Origin: Caryophanon sp036309765 | GTDB lineage: Bacteria > Bacillota > Bacilli > Bacillales_A > Planococcaceae | Direction: 5' to 3' | Length of the DNA stretch: 11,559 nt | NCBI GenBank assembly: GCA_036309765.1 | Contig: JAXJTE010000192.1 | Coordinates: forward strand, 1-11,559 | In this document: positions 1 to 8,074 of the stretch, piece by piece | How the letters are laid out: each line of letters opens with the position of its first letter | Numbering within the stretch: the stretch's first letter is position 1 | Program-made: the position numbers and the translations under genes | The notes under the pieces: generated by a model | The model's input: only the letters and a program-made list of their open reading frames with translations | Database searches by the model: none | Told to the model about the DNA's origin: nothing

Positions 1-2867
1 CCGTTAATGTAGCCTTTATCGGTGAAGCTTTCGATCGCGCCTTGTGCCCAATGTCCGGCGATGTCTTTGAACTTCGCTTCCTTCTGCCATGCCATGTACA
101 ATGTTTGCGGCTTACCATTTGGCTTCCCGATGTTTTCGTACGGTATCGTTAACGAGGCGTTTGTGTATACACCTTTAAACGGCTCATTTAATTCGTTTTG
201 TACTATATTCCATTGTTCACGATTTCCATATACGATTGTATTACTGCCTTCAAGCGTCACACTTATAAGCGAATTACTTATTAAAGCGTTCAACGAAAGC
301 TCAGAAACGCTAGCTGGTATTGAGACGTTTGTGAATTTATTAACATTAAACGCATAGTCTTCTATCTTTTCAAGCGATGGCGGTAATGTAACGGTCGTTA
401 ATCCATTAAGTCCAAAGGCACTTCTACCGATATACTTTAAATTATTCGGCAGCGTTAACATATGAATAGAATTACCAAAAAATGCGTATTCTTCAATCCT
501 TTCCACACTCGCGATATGCACTTCTTGAAATGACCCACTAAAATTATAATTTCTAAACGCTTCAGCGCCAATGACTTTTAACGAGGCTGGTAAAGAAATA
601 CGTTTTAAGTTCGTGTCTATAAATGCACCTTCCTTAATTTCCTCAAGCTGTTTGGACCATGTCACATGCGCCAATGAATTATTTGATATAAACGCATGCT
701 CTTCAATAACTTTGACATTATCATACATTTCCACATGTGTTAGTTTGTTGTTCGAAAATGCTTCACTTGCAATCGTCGTCACAAGTGGTGGAATCGTCAC
801 CGTCGTCAGCTCATTGCTGTAAAACGCCTTACTTCCAATATGTGTAATACTTTCTGAAAATGAAATGCTCGTTAATCGATTATTTTCAAACGCACCTTCT
901 CCAATATGTGTCACTGTATTTGGCATCGTCACTGTCGTCAGCTCATTTTGTGAAAATGCCCCTGCTTCAATATGTGTAATGCTGTCTGGCAATGTAATAT
1001 TCGTTAACTGATTGTTTTTAAACGCCCCTGCTTCAATACGTGTCACTGTAGTTGGAATCGTCACTGTTGTCAACGCGGTGTTAGCTAACACATCTGCTGG
1101 TATCGTCGTAATGCCTTTTTCAAACGTCACGCGGCGTATAGTATTACCTGAAAACGGCTCGGCACCAAATGTGACATTTTTTGAAATATGCACGTCCGTT
1201 AATGCATTGGAACTGAATGCATAGGCACCAATATGCTCAATGGTTGTTGGCAGTGTAATATGTGTAATGGTCCCGTTCGAAAATGTGCCAGACGGAATGT
1301 GTGTAATGCCTTCTTCAAACGTAACAGTCGTTGATCCATTGTGTTCATACACCGCTTCTCCCATGTCCTCTACGTATGGCACATGAATGTTTTCAATTTT
1401 GTTGTTCGCAAATGCGCGTTCACCGATTTTTTTCATTTTAGGCGGCATGCTTACAGATGTTAAGGCATTGTTCATAAATGCTTCATTTCCGATACGTGTG
1501 ACATTGTCACCTAGTGTGAGCGATGTAAGTTTATTTTGTGCAAAGGCGTGCTCCCCAATTTCTACTAACGTCGATGGCAACGATACTTCACGAATCGAAT
1601 TGAAGTAGAATAGTTTCGCGGCAATATGTGTCACGCCTTCTTCAACGGTTACACGCTGCAAGCCGCTATTATGAAATGCATCCTCGCCAATGTTTGTATG
1701 TTCTTTTCCAATGTGCACGTCTGTAATATTTGCGCCTGAAAATGCTTTGTCACCAATCGTATGAAGCGTTTTCGGAAGGACGAATGGTTGGCTATTGAAT
1801 GCTGCGCTACCGGCAAACGCGTTGTCACCAATTTCTTCTACGTTCGGTATAGTCGTCACGTCCACCTTCACTGGACTCGCCATGATGTTTGCATCGTAGG
1901 CGAAATCGTAGGCGAAGGCGTAATCTCCTATTTTACGAATCGTCTCAGGTAATCGTACTTCCTTAACAGAACGATCAGGCATTACAATTTGCGTAGAAAA
2001 TGCACTGTCGCCAATTTCTGTAACTGGCATGCCGTCAATCGTTTCAGGAACAGTAATCGTATCACCTGTTGTAAACGCATCGTAGCCAACAATGCGCACT
2101 TGTTGCTCTCCGTTCGCTATAAATGGCTCGTACAATAAGTTGTCATGACGCTTTGTCTTATTGTCACCCGTCAACTGTATCGGCAAGCTTGAATTGTTGG
2201 TACGTACACTAATATGCATTGCTGTAAATGCTACTGGAAACTTCGCCGATTCTGATACATATATATTTTTGAAGGCGTCCTTAGCAATCGTATCAATCGT
2301 ATTTGGAATGACTAAGCGTGTCGTCTTTGCACCGTAAAACGCATTCTCGCCCACGAACTTCACCGTTTCAGGAATCACCAAACCATTCGGGAACTCTCGA
2401 CCTGCAAATACTGATTTCCCAATCACCTCAATATTTTTTGGTATGACGAAATTTTGCTCTGTGCTGACACCTAACAAAGCAGAATCACCGAGCTCTTTTA
2501 ACGTCTCCGGCAATGTGATGTGCGGCTCAAATTGTGCTGTCGCTAATCCACGATCCCCAACTTTCTTTAATTGGGCTGGCAATTTTTTAATAAGTAACGG
2601 TATATCGCCCCCTTCATCTAAGGGCGATGCTAAAGGCAGCGCATGATCCCCAATTTCTGTTACGGGTATACCGTTAATCGCATCAGGCAAGGCAACGACC
2701 GTAGTGTAGTACGTACGTCCCGTAACGCGTGCCTCCTTGTTACCATTGTCCGCGACAAATATTTCATACATCACCCCGTCTTGTTCGATTGTTTCATTTG
2801 CCTCTGCTTGCGGTGCGACTGTACAAACTACCGCCACTGCCGCAAACGCTGCTAGCCATTTTTTCAT
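1..2867 (-). CDS. Secreted leucine-rich-repeat (BspA/LRR_5-like) surface protein with C-terminal SLH domain, 3' end outside the window
   Basis: Translating the minus strand from the ATG at 2867 gives 955 codons with no stop up to the window edge. A GGGGGAG ribosome binding site lies 7 bases upstream of the ATG. Residues 1-24 form a type I signal peptide: MKKW, a hydrophobic core, then the cleavage motif AEA before NE. Most of the rest, about residues 100-860, is LRR_5/BspA-type repeats of the form LTxVTxPxxVTxIGxxAFxxN with a 22-residue period in the most regular part. Two related head modules ending GIPVTEIGD (about 34-77) and GMPVTEIGD (about 247-291) precede repeat blocks. From residue 933 the sequence FKDIAGHWAQ begins a typical SLH domain, which in Bacillota binds pyruvylated secondary cell-wall polymer. 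The protein is therefore inferred to be displayed on the cell wall, perhaps for adhesion or binding; the ligand is unknown. The strong terminator at 2953-2996 separates it from the cyclase gene, so it probably has its own promoter, though none is clear. The rest of the SLH region is missing from the window. Confidence 0.9.
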   Translation of the reverse strand, partial: MKKWLAAFAAVAVVCTVAPQAEANETIEQDGVMYEIFVADNGNKEARVTGRTYYTTVVALPDAINGIPVTEIGDHALPLASPLDEGGDIPLLIKKLPAQLKKVGDRGLATAQFEPHITLPETLKELGDSALLGVSTEQNFVIPKNIEVIGKSVFAGREFPNGLVIPETVKFVGENAFYGAKTTRLVIPNTIDTIAKDAFKNIYVSESAKFPVAFTAMHISVRTNNSSLPIQLTGDNKTKRHDNLLYEPFIANGEQQVRIVGYDAFTTGDTITVPETIDGMPVTEIGDSAFSTQIVMPDRSVKEVRLPETIRKIGDYAFAYDFAYDANIMASPVKVDVTTIPNVEEIGDNAFAGSAAFNSQPFVLPKTLHTIGDKAFSGANITDVHIGKEHTNIGEDAFHNSGLQRVTVEEGVTHIAAKLFYFNSIREVSLPSTLVEIGEHAFAQNKLTSLTLGDNVTRIGNEAFMNNALTSVSMPPKMKKIGERAFANNKIENIHVPYVEDMGEAVYEHNGSTTVTFEEGITHIPSGTFSNGTITHITLPTTIEHIGAYAFSSNALTDVHISKNVTFGAEPFSGNTIRRVTFEKGITTIPADVLANTALTTVTIPTTVTRIEAGAFKNNQLTNITLPDSITHIEAGAFSQNELTTVTMPNTVTHIGEGAFENNRLTSISFSESITHIGSKAFYSNELTTVTIPPLVTTIASEAFSNNKLTHVEMYDNVKVIEEHAFISNNSLAHVTWSKQLEEIKEGAFIDTNLKRISLPASLKVIGAEAFRNYNFSGSFQEVHIASVERIEEYAFFGNSIHMLTLPNNLKYIGRSAFGLNGLTTVTLPPSLEKIEDYAFNVNKFTNVSIPASVSELSLNALISNSLISVTLEGSNTIVYGNREQWNIVQNELNEPFKGVYTNASLTIPYENIGKPNGKPQTLYMAWQKEAKFKDIAGHWAQGAIESFTDKGYIN
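774..1090 (-). repeat. Tandem 66-bp coding repeats in the LRR protein
   Basis: Within the LRR gene the most similar copies recur at exactly 66 bp: the plus-strand motif CAATA(T/C)GTGT has its AA at 837, 903, 969 and 1035. Each unit encodes 22 residues of the type LTTVTIPTTVTRIEAGAFKN. Neighbouring units outside this stretch are more diverged. Such near-identical copies can gain or lose units by recombination or slippage, but no variation can be seen from one sequence. Confidence 0.7.
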
Positions 2868-2915
2868 GTTCAAACTCCCCCCTACTACGTTATTTGCTGC
2901 CGTACAGACGGAGCA

Positions 2916-2936
2916 GATGTAAAAAAGTTTCACATC
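2916..2936 (-). promoter_or_regulatory. Inverted repeat in the leader of the LRR protein gene
   Basis: On the minus strand GATGTGAAA-CTT-TTTTTACATC can pair over 9 positions, including one G-T wobble, around a short loop. It lies about 50 bases upstream of the LRR start codon. There is no T-run after it in the minus direction, so it is not an intrinsic terminator. It could be an operator or an mRNA hairpin, or chance in AT-rich DNA. No convincing -35/-10 pair was found in 2868-2952. Confidence 0.25.
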
Positions 2937-2952
2937 ATGCGCTATTTTTCGC

Positions 2953-2996
2953 AAAAAAAAAAAAACGACGAACGTGGACTTTCCAACATTCGTCGT
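2953..2996 (-). terminator. Rho-independent terminator of the binding protein-cyclase operon
   Basis: Read on the minus strand, ACGACGAA (2996-2989) pairs with TTCGTCGT (2972-2965). Further inner pairs (AC/GT, TCC/GGA) extend the stem across mismatches. The hairpin is followed by a run of 12-13 T (2965-2953). It starts 13 bases after the TAG stop at 3010 and separates the cyclase from the downstream LRR gene. Confidence 0.92.
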
Positions 2997-3009
2997 GCTT
3001 GCTATAACG

Positions 3010-5133
3010 CTACTTCATTTCATTAAACAGTACCCAGCTTCCTTTTTTCATGCGCTTCGCCTCGTATAGCGCGCTATCTGCCTTTTGTATCATGTCGTCA
3101 AACGTACTGCTCGGCGAATCGTGAAGCAAGTAAACGCCGCCTGAAATTTTAATCGTGCGCACCTCGGTCGGAAACACAATCGGCTTGGCGTCGAGCTCAT
3201 CATAAAAACGTTGAATGACGTTTAACAGCGCCTCCTTCGATTCGTAGCCGTACATAAATACCGAAAACTCATCGCCGGAAATGCGCCCGACGATGTTGCC
3301 GTCCTCGCTAAATTGGCGTAAATGCCTTGCCGTTTCTGCAATGTATGTGTCGCCCCATTTATGCCCGAACGTGTCGTTTACATGCTTTAAAAAATCAAGG
3401 TCGAACATGACGCATGCGCTCACTCGTAAATCTTCCTCCGATAACACTTGCTTGACGTGGCGACTGTACGCACCGCGATTGAAAATTTGCGTCAACGTAT
3501 CGTGATCGCGATCGAGCTTAATTTGAATTTTATCGAGCGTTTCTTGCGTGACGTTCATGACGACACCGAGCGTACGATTTTCGTCTTCAAGCAGCTTAAT
3601 GCGTACCCAAGAGTTCGGCGTAAGCTTATAAATATCCTTTTCTTCACGCTCAGGGTGCTGCTGAATGCTTTGTAAATACGCTATGAAGTGCTGCTTATTT
3701 TGTCGCATCGCTGCTACTTGCTCGCTTTTTAGCTGTAGCACATCGCCGAGCTGGTCGGTCATAAACACCGTTTGCTCATGATGCTTATATTCAAAAGCAG
3801 CAAGCGGCACACCGACGAGCTTAATAATTTGCGACAGCTTCATCGTCGAATCGAGCAAATGCTTATTCGCATGCTCAATTGCGCTCGATAGATGGTCAAT
3901 TTCACTTACACCTGTCCGCCGTAGCTTCGTCGTCTTATGTATGTCGCTCGTCGCTACTTCATGTGCGAGCTGTACAATCGGCCGCGTAAATAATCGCGCA
4001 ATAAAGTAACTACCTAACACGCCGATTAGTAACGCACTCACTAACGACAGCAATAAAATATTTTCGATGCGCTGAATTAACCCAAATAGCTTGTTCTCGC
4101 TCTTTAGCCCGATTAAATACCATTCCTCGCGCTCAAACGGTGTGTTCGTCATGTAAAACTCAATTGGCTGAATCGAGCTGTACACTGTTGTCGCGGACGT
4201 TTGGTTATCGACGACATATATGTCACGCTCGTCGTCAATGCGCTCAAACGATAGCGGCTCGTCGCTTGGCAAAATGCTTTTTTGTACAGCACCGTTTAGC
4301 ACAAGTGGCATAATACCATCCGTCGTTTCATCTTCATAGCCGAGCAAAAAGCTAATGTCGTCGCGTCCAAGCAAGTCTTTCCCCGGTAAATATTGCACGA
4401 CGTTATCGACAAACATTTCAACGCCGACGACACCGCGAAACGTACCTTGCGTATCGTAAATCGGCATCGAATACGTCATCACCTGAACGTCGTGATTGTG
4501 CAGCTGAAACGGCTTGCTCCAATAGCCCAGCAGTGCGGCGTTCGTCGTCAAATCAGCAACGCTCGCAGGCTGCTCATAAAACGCTTCATTGCTCGGCGTC
4601 AGCTGTAAATATTGCGACCAATGCTCATTTAACGGTAGTCGCTGCTGCTGGCAAATGTCCGCCGCCCCCGCAATGCACGTAATGTCGCTGTTCGATTCAT
4701 CATTTAAAAGCGGCTCGTAATCACGGTAATAGAGCGCACTATGCTCGTTTCGCTGAAGCGGCTCGTCCTCTAAAATGATAAATACACCGTTTGTCATCGT
4801 CGTTCGCAACATCGAAATGAGCGCCGGCGTTGCTTGCTGAAAAAACGCATTCAACGCAGCGGGCTCGCTATTTGCTGGCAAGCTGCGCGAAATTTCCGCA
4901 ATGTACGGATCGATGTTCGTCCAGCGATGGCGCATTTCTTTAAACAAATATTCCTTTTGCATATTGACGCTTTCCTCAAACGATTCGAGCGCATTTTTTT
5001 CCGTTTCGCTTAGCACCCCGGCCACAATCATCGTACCAATCACTAAGCATGACTGAATAATGATGAGCAGCACGACAAGGCTCGTAAATTTAAACGTAAT
5101 GGAGCTGCGATTCCAACTCTTAACCGACTTCAT
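3010..5133 (-). CDS. Membrane-bound diguanylate cyclase: Cache-type sensor, HAMP, PAS-like and GGDEF domains
   Basis: Predicted to make cyclic di-GMP from two GTP in response to an extracellular signal. The 707-residue product has a first membrane helix at about 13-38, an extracellular region to about 350, a second helix at about 357-381, a HAMP-like linker (about 383-430), a PAS-like region (about 435-530) and a GGDEF domain (about 540-705). The extracellular part includes MPIYDTQGTFRGVVGVEMF, typical of double-Cache domains, and two close cysteines (153, 161) that might form a disulfide. The GGDEF domain shows DTLTQIFNRGAY, FDLDFLKHVNDTFGHKWGD and RISGDEF. SGDEF (619-623) replaces GGDEF but keeps the catalytic GDEF residues, so activity is expected. 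The RxxD inhibitory site position reads EDGN, so product inhibition there is probably lost. The start was set at 5133, not at an upstream in-frame ATG at 5199: the ATG overlaps the preceding TGA (ATGA), and AGGTGG lies 6 bases upstream. It is translationally coupled to the binding-protein gene, suggesting a shared sensory pathway. Confidence 0.93.
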   Translation of the reverse strand: MKSVKSWNRSSITFKFTSLVVLLIIIQSCLVIGTMIVAGVLSETEKNALESFEESVNMQKEYLFKEMRHRWTNIDPYIAEISRSLPANSEPAALNAFFQQATPALISMLRTTMTNGVFIILEDEPLQRNEHSALYYRDYEPLLNDESNSDITCIAGAADICQQQRLPLNEHWSQYLQLTPSNEAFYEQPASVADLTTNAALLGYWSKPFQLHNHDVQVMTYSMPIYDTQGTFRGVVGVEMFVDNVVQYLPGKDLLGRDDISFLLGYEDETTDGIMPLVLNGAVQKSILPSDEPLSFERIDDERDIYVVDNQTSATTVYSSIQPIEFYMTNTPFEREEWYLIGLKSENKLFGLIQRIENILLLSLVSALLIGVLGSYFIARLFTRPIVQLAHEVATSDIHKTTKLRRTGVSEIDHLSSAIEHANKHLLDSTMKLSQIIKLVGVPLAAFEYKHHEQTVFMTDQLGDVLQLKSEQVAAMRQNKQHFIAYLQSIQQHPEREEKDIYKLTPNSWVRIKLLEDENRTLGVVMNVTQETLDKIQIKLDRDHDTLTQIFNRGAYSRHVKQVLSEEDLRVSACVMFDLDFLKHVNDTFGHKWGDTYIAETARHLRQFSEDGNIVGRISGDEFSVFMYGYESKEALLNVIQRFYDELDAKPIVFPTEVRTIKISGGVYLLHDSPSSTFDDMIQKADSALYEAKRMKKGSWVLFNEMK

Positions 5134-6572
5134 TGCGTGCCACCTGCAATCGGCATCGACGTAACCGCTTCCATTTCTTGCTGAAGTGATGCGTACCAAC
5201 GCTCAAACCATGCTTGTGACGTGTATTCCTCCAACTGCTTTGCGTGCGCCTCACCTGTTAATTGCGCAAGCGTTGCGAAATCGCTCTTCACCCATTCCTT
5301 CAAATGACGGTCGAGTAACTCGCGCAGCTCATAGCTATTGTCAAACGCAGGGTAGCCGTACAATCGATACGTTTTTAACATGTCAATCGTCGTCGCAATC
5401 GAGCTGTTTAACGCTGGTGCCGTAAAGTCCTGCTCCTGCTGCACTGCCTGTAACATCGCCGTCTCATCTAGTGCCTCTGTTTTCACCGGGAAATACGCAG
5501 TGGCCGCCGCGAACGCACGGTTTTGCTCCACATCGGTAAACCATTTTAAAAACTCCGACGCCGCAAACTCATGCGCCTCGTCACTTTTCACAATGACCAT
5601 GCCTGCCCCTTGCTGCGTCACAACTGGCTCACCTTGCGCAAACGTCGGGTACGGCAATACAATACTTTCAATCGGCTCAATGCGTTCCGCGCTTAACGTC
5701 ACCTCAGTCGGGAAATATGCCGCGCTCGCTGTCGAACCAGTATATGCCGCCACGACGCCCAGCTTCGCATCATCGGATGAAAAACGCCCTTCCTTTGCAT
5801 AATATCCTTTTAGCATCGGCACGTAGTACGTCTCCCACATCGCATACATCGCTTCAATATCTAGCTGCACCTCGGCCTCACCAGAGCGATAGGACACGAT
5901 GCTCGCACCTTGCTGCTCCGCCGTACTCAGCATGAAATTCGCAACAGAATCAATCCCGAAAAAGGCGTGTCCATTCGACCATTTATAGTAAAGCTCACTA
6001 ACTTTTGCAATACCTTCCCACGTACGAAGCATTGATAACTCTGTATTTGTATCACGGCTAAACGCATCCCACACCGTTTTGTTGACGAATACGTTTTCGG
6101 TCGCCTTCGCAATTGGCAAAATCGTTAACGTCTGCTCCTTGCCAAGCTGCCCGATTTGCAAAAAATCTTCACGATATTCCGCCAGCTCCTCATCGGAAAA
6201 ATAATGCGTTAAATCAACGAATTCAACACTATTGCTGACGCGGTACGCATTGTCAGGGTACGACGCGAAAATGTCTGGCAAACGCTGCGCTCCAATTTGA
6301 TTGTTCGCCGCATCATACACGGCCGTCTCCAAGCGCGAAATGTCCCCTTGACTTTGCGCATCGACTAAAATCCCCTTTTCCATACCAACCGTTTCATTAA
6401 ATGTTTCGACAAGCTGGTCAAATTTAATTTTCGTATTGCCACTATAATAATGCCAAAGTGTAATTGAAATTGGGTTGTTCGGATCAAGCGGGCTATCATT
6501 CGCCTTTTCACTACACCCTTGTACAATCATTACGAATGCAAACAATGCTACTACACGACACCATTTCCTCAT
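5130..6572 (-). CDS. Extracellular solute-binding lipoprotein (SBP family 1) without a transporter, coupled to a diguanylate cyclase
   Basis: A 480-residue ABC-type substrate-binding protein anchored outside the membrane. The N-terminus MRKWCRVVALFAFVMIVQGC is a lipoprotein signal with the lipidated cysteine at 20. The lobe begins SITLWHYYSG (about 36-45), typical of family 1 carbohydrate or polyol binders, and FLKWFTDVEQNRAFAAATAY (about 341-360) is the conserved C-terminal family helix. The substrate cannot be read from the sequence. ATG 6572 was chosen because AAAGGGG lies 6 bases upstream and it begins the signal peptide directly; an in-frame ATG at 6602 would add ten residues ahead of the charged n-region and lacks an equivalent site. 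No permease or ATPase gene is adjacent. Instead the stop overlaps the start of the GGDEF gene by four bases. The inference is that this protein presents a ligand to the cyclase's Cache domain, as NspS does for MbaA in Vibrio cholerae, rather than feeding a transporter. It could still be an orphan subunit sharing a distant permease. Confidence 0.9.
   Translation of the reverse strand: MRKWCRVVALFAFVMIVQGCSEKANDSPLDPNNPISITLWHYYSGNTKIKFDQLVETFNETVGMEKGILVDAQSQGDISRLETAVYDAANNQIGAQRLPDIFASYPDNAYRVSNSVEFVDLTHYFSDEELAEYREDFLQIGQLGKEQTLTILPIAKATENVFVNKTVWDAFSRDTNTELSMLRTWEGIAKVSELYYKWSNGHAFFGIDSVANFMLSTAEQQGASIVSYRSGEAEVQLDIEAMYAMWETYYVPMLKGYYAKEGRFSSDDAKLGVVAAYTGSTASAAYFPTEVTLSAERIEPIESIVLPYPTFAQGEPVVTQQGAGMVIVKSDEAHEFAASEFLKWFTDVEQNRAFAAATAYFPVKTEALDETAMLQAVQQEQDFTAPALNSSIATTIDMLKTYRLYGYPAFDNSYELRELLDRHLKEWVKSDFATLAQLTGEAHAKQLEEYTSQAWFERWYASLQQEMEAVTSMPIAGGTQ
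5134..5145 (-). promoter_or_regulatory. Ribosome binding site and coupled start of the cyclase gene
   Basis: AGGTGG (minus strand, 5145-5140) stands 6 bases before the ATG at 5133, inside the last codons of the binding-protein gene. That gene's TGA (5132-5130) shares the bases ATGA with the start. This arrangement favours reinitiation and fixes the start; the longer alternative would overlap the upstream gene by 70 bp. Confidence 0.75.
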
Positions 6573-6640
6573 GTCGCACCCCTTTCTAAGCTGTTGTTCC
6601 ATTTATACCAATTTATTAGTAAAAAGTCATATAAATCTAT

Positions 6641-6670
6641 ATATAACATATTTTCTACCTGTAGTGCCAA
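6641..6670 (-). promoter_or_regulatory. Possible SigA-type promoter of the binding protein-cyclase operon
   Basis: On the minus strand TTGGCA (6670-6665) and TTATAT (6646-6641) are separated by 18 bases, giving a leader of about 60 bases before ATG 6572. Both hexamers deviate from consensus and the region is AT-rich, so other -10 choices nearby are possible. It follows the terminator at 6693-6733, consistent with an independent transcript. Confidence 0.4.
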
Positions 6671-6692
6671 TTTTCGCTCTATTTAATTGCAC

Positions 6693-6733
6693 AAAAAAAT
6701 GCACATAAGCAGACATTCTTCGCTCATGTGCAT
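6693..6733 (-). terminator. Rho-independent terminator of the DNA methyltransferase gene
   Basis: On the minus strand ATGCACAT (6733-6726) pairs with ATGTGCAT (6706-6699). After one mismatch the stem extends by GAGC/GCTT-type pairs (AGC with GCT). A run of seven T (6699-6693) follows. It lies about 75 bases beyond the methyltransferase stop codon. Confidence 0.8.
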
Positions 6734-6805
6734 CTTTGCTAGTTATATAGACGGTGAATATGTTTTAGCCCTTTGTTGTTCGGCTCTTCACATTATAAAT
6801 TTCAA

Positions 6806-8047
6806 TTACAGAAGACTTACTTTTCTTTCCGCCGCATCAATTTCTTTGATTTTCAGTGCCATGTCGCGTACTAAATCAACAACGAGCGCATTGCCCATAC
6901 AGAAGTAGCGCATTCGCTTTGCCATGGCTGCTGTCCAGTTATCAGGGAATCCGTTTAAGCGCTCACATTCAACTGGTGTTAAGTAGCGCTTACGTCCATT
7001 CACTTCAACAATGTGCGTGCTACGATTTACGGAGCCTTCACTCGTCAGCATTGTGCGCCCCGGTAAATCTAGTGCATCCGTCGGCGACATACCACCTTCT
7101 GAGTAAATGTACTGATGCCCTTCCGCTGACGTTCGCTCAATTTTTTTCGGTCCACGCAAATACGCAAACTTCTCTGTTGCCGCTTCCGTTAAATAAAATT
7201 CGTCCGCCACGTCCTCTTCAGGCTGTAAAATTTCTGCGAGTGTAATCGGCGCTTTCATAGCAGGCTCTGGCTGAACTGTATACATTTCGCCGTCGATCAT
7301 AATGCCTGCTGGGTGGAACGTAAATGCATACGAATCTGAAATTTCCACAATGTCTTGTGGCAACGTTCCACTTGCACGACGCTCCTTATACAAAGTTTCC
7401 TTCACAGGGAACACGTTCGCAAAAAAGCCTTCTTTTAATAGTAGCTCTTCCTTATCGGCAATTGCCATTTGTTGCTGTGCGTAGTGTAAATCACGCTTGT
7501 ACGCAAAAATGAACACTCGACGACGACGCTGCGCATAGCCGTATTCACTCGCATTAATGACGCGCCATTCAACAACGTAGCCTAAATCACGAAACACCGC
7601 GAGCATAATCGCAAAATCGCGCCCACGTTGCTTTGATGGCGACTTAATTAAACGATCCACATTTTCAAGCAGTACATATTTCGGGCTACTATTTTCTAGA
7701 ACACGCTTAATTTGCCAAAATAGCACACCTTTTTTTCCGTTAATGCCTTGCTCCTTGTTTAACGAACGGCTCACCGAATAATCTTGACATGGAAACCCTC
7801 CGCATAATAAATCAATATTTAAACTCGCAAATTTTTCATCGCTGACCGCCGCGATATCTTCGTTGCTTACTTCACCTTCTATAAAATGACTGCTATAGCA
7901 CTCAAATGCATCCTGAGCTTTTTTTGATGGCTCCCATTGGTTCGCCCATATTGTTTGAAAATATTCTTTGTCAGCTTTCTCAAAACCTACACGAAACCCA
8001 CCGACGCCCGCAAATAACTCCACAATATTCAAACTAGTATTTTTCAT
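6806..8047 (-). CDS. Type II DNA (cytosine-5) methyltransferase, partner of a Sau3AI-like endonuclease
   Basis: Transfers a methyl group from S-adenosylmethionine to C5 of cytosine, protecting host DNA from the divergent endonuclease. The 413-residue protein has the family motifs in order: I, VELFAGVGGFRVGF (from about 9); IV, GGFPCQDYS with catalytic Cys87; VI, ENV (128-130); VIII, QRRRRVF (173-179); a target-recognition region about 215-345; IX, RYLTPVECERLNGFP (354-368); X, GNALVVDLV (385-393). No motif is missing. The length is close to that recalled for M.Sau3AI. With the Sau3AI-type partner this suggests methylation of the C in GATC, an inference from family that the sequence alone cannot prove. 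Start at 8047: AAAGGA lies 8 bases upstream, and the promoter predicts transcription beginning near 8068, which rules out the in-frame ATG at 8068. No Vsr repair endonuclease or controller (C) gene is visible. Confidence 0.96.
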   Translation of the reverse strand: MKNTSLNIVELFAGVGGFRVGFEKADKEYFQTIWANQWEPSKKAQDAFECYSSHFIEGEVSNEDIAAVSDEKFASLNIDLLCGGFPCQDYSVSRSLNKEQGINGKKGVLFWQIKRVLENSSPKYVLLENVDRLIKSPSKQRGRDFAIMLAVFRDLGYVVEWRVINASEYGYAQRRRRVFIFAYKRDLHYAQQQMAIADKEELLLKEGFFANVFPVKETLYKERRASGTLPQDIVEISDSYAFTFHPAGIMIDGEMYTVQPEPAMKAPITLAEILQPEEDVADEFYLTEAATEKFAYLRGPKKIERTSAEGHQYIYSEGGMSPTDALDLPGRTMLTSEGSVNRSTHIVEVNGRKRYLTPVECERLNGFPDNWTAAMAKRMRYFCMGNALVVDLVRDMALKIKEIDAAERKVSLL

Positions 8048-8055
8048 TACGAACA

Positions 8056-8061
8056 TCCTTT
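8056..8061 (-). promoter_or_regulatory. Ribosome binding site that sets the methyltransferase start
   Basis: AAAGGA on the minus strand is 8 bases before ATG 8047. The in-frame ATG codons at 8068 and 8056 are at, or overlap, the transcript start and this site, so they are unlikely to be used. Confidence 0.7.
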
Positions 8062-8074
8062 CTATCATCCATCC

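Noticed and set aside
774..1090. Regular 66-bp repeats as a CRISPR array
   Set aside because: They lie in frame within one long ORF and encode 22-residue LRR units; there are no unique spacers between exact repeats.
5134..5199. Upstream in-frame ATG at 5199 for the cyclase
   Set aside because: It would overlap the binding-protein gene by 70 bp and add a polar stretch before the membrane helix; ATG 5133 has AGGTGG at 6 bases and an ATGA overlap.
5380..5802. Plus-strand ORF of 140 residues opposite the binding-protein gene
   Set aside because: It is antisense to a gene with clear family motifs, shows no domain and has no convincing ribosome binding site; other plus-strand ORFs in 22-6708 are rejected for the same reason.
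5130..6572. Complete ABC sugar importer
   Set aside because: Only the binding lipoprotein is present; no permease or ATPase gene is on either side.
8048..8068. Upstream in-frame ATG at 8068 for the methyltransferase
   Set aside because: The promoter TTGATC-N17-TATAAT places the transcript start at about 8068, leaving no leader, and the AAAGGA site serves ATG 8047.
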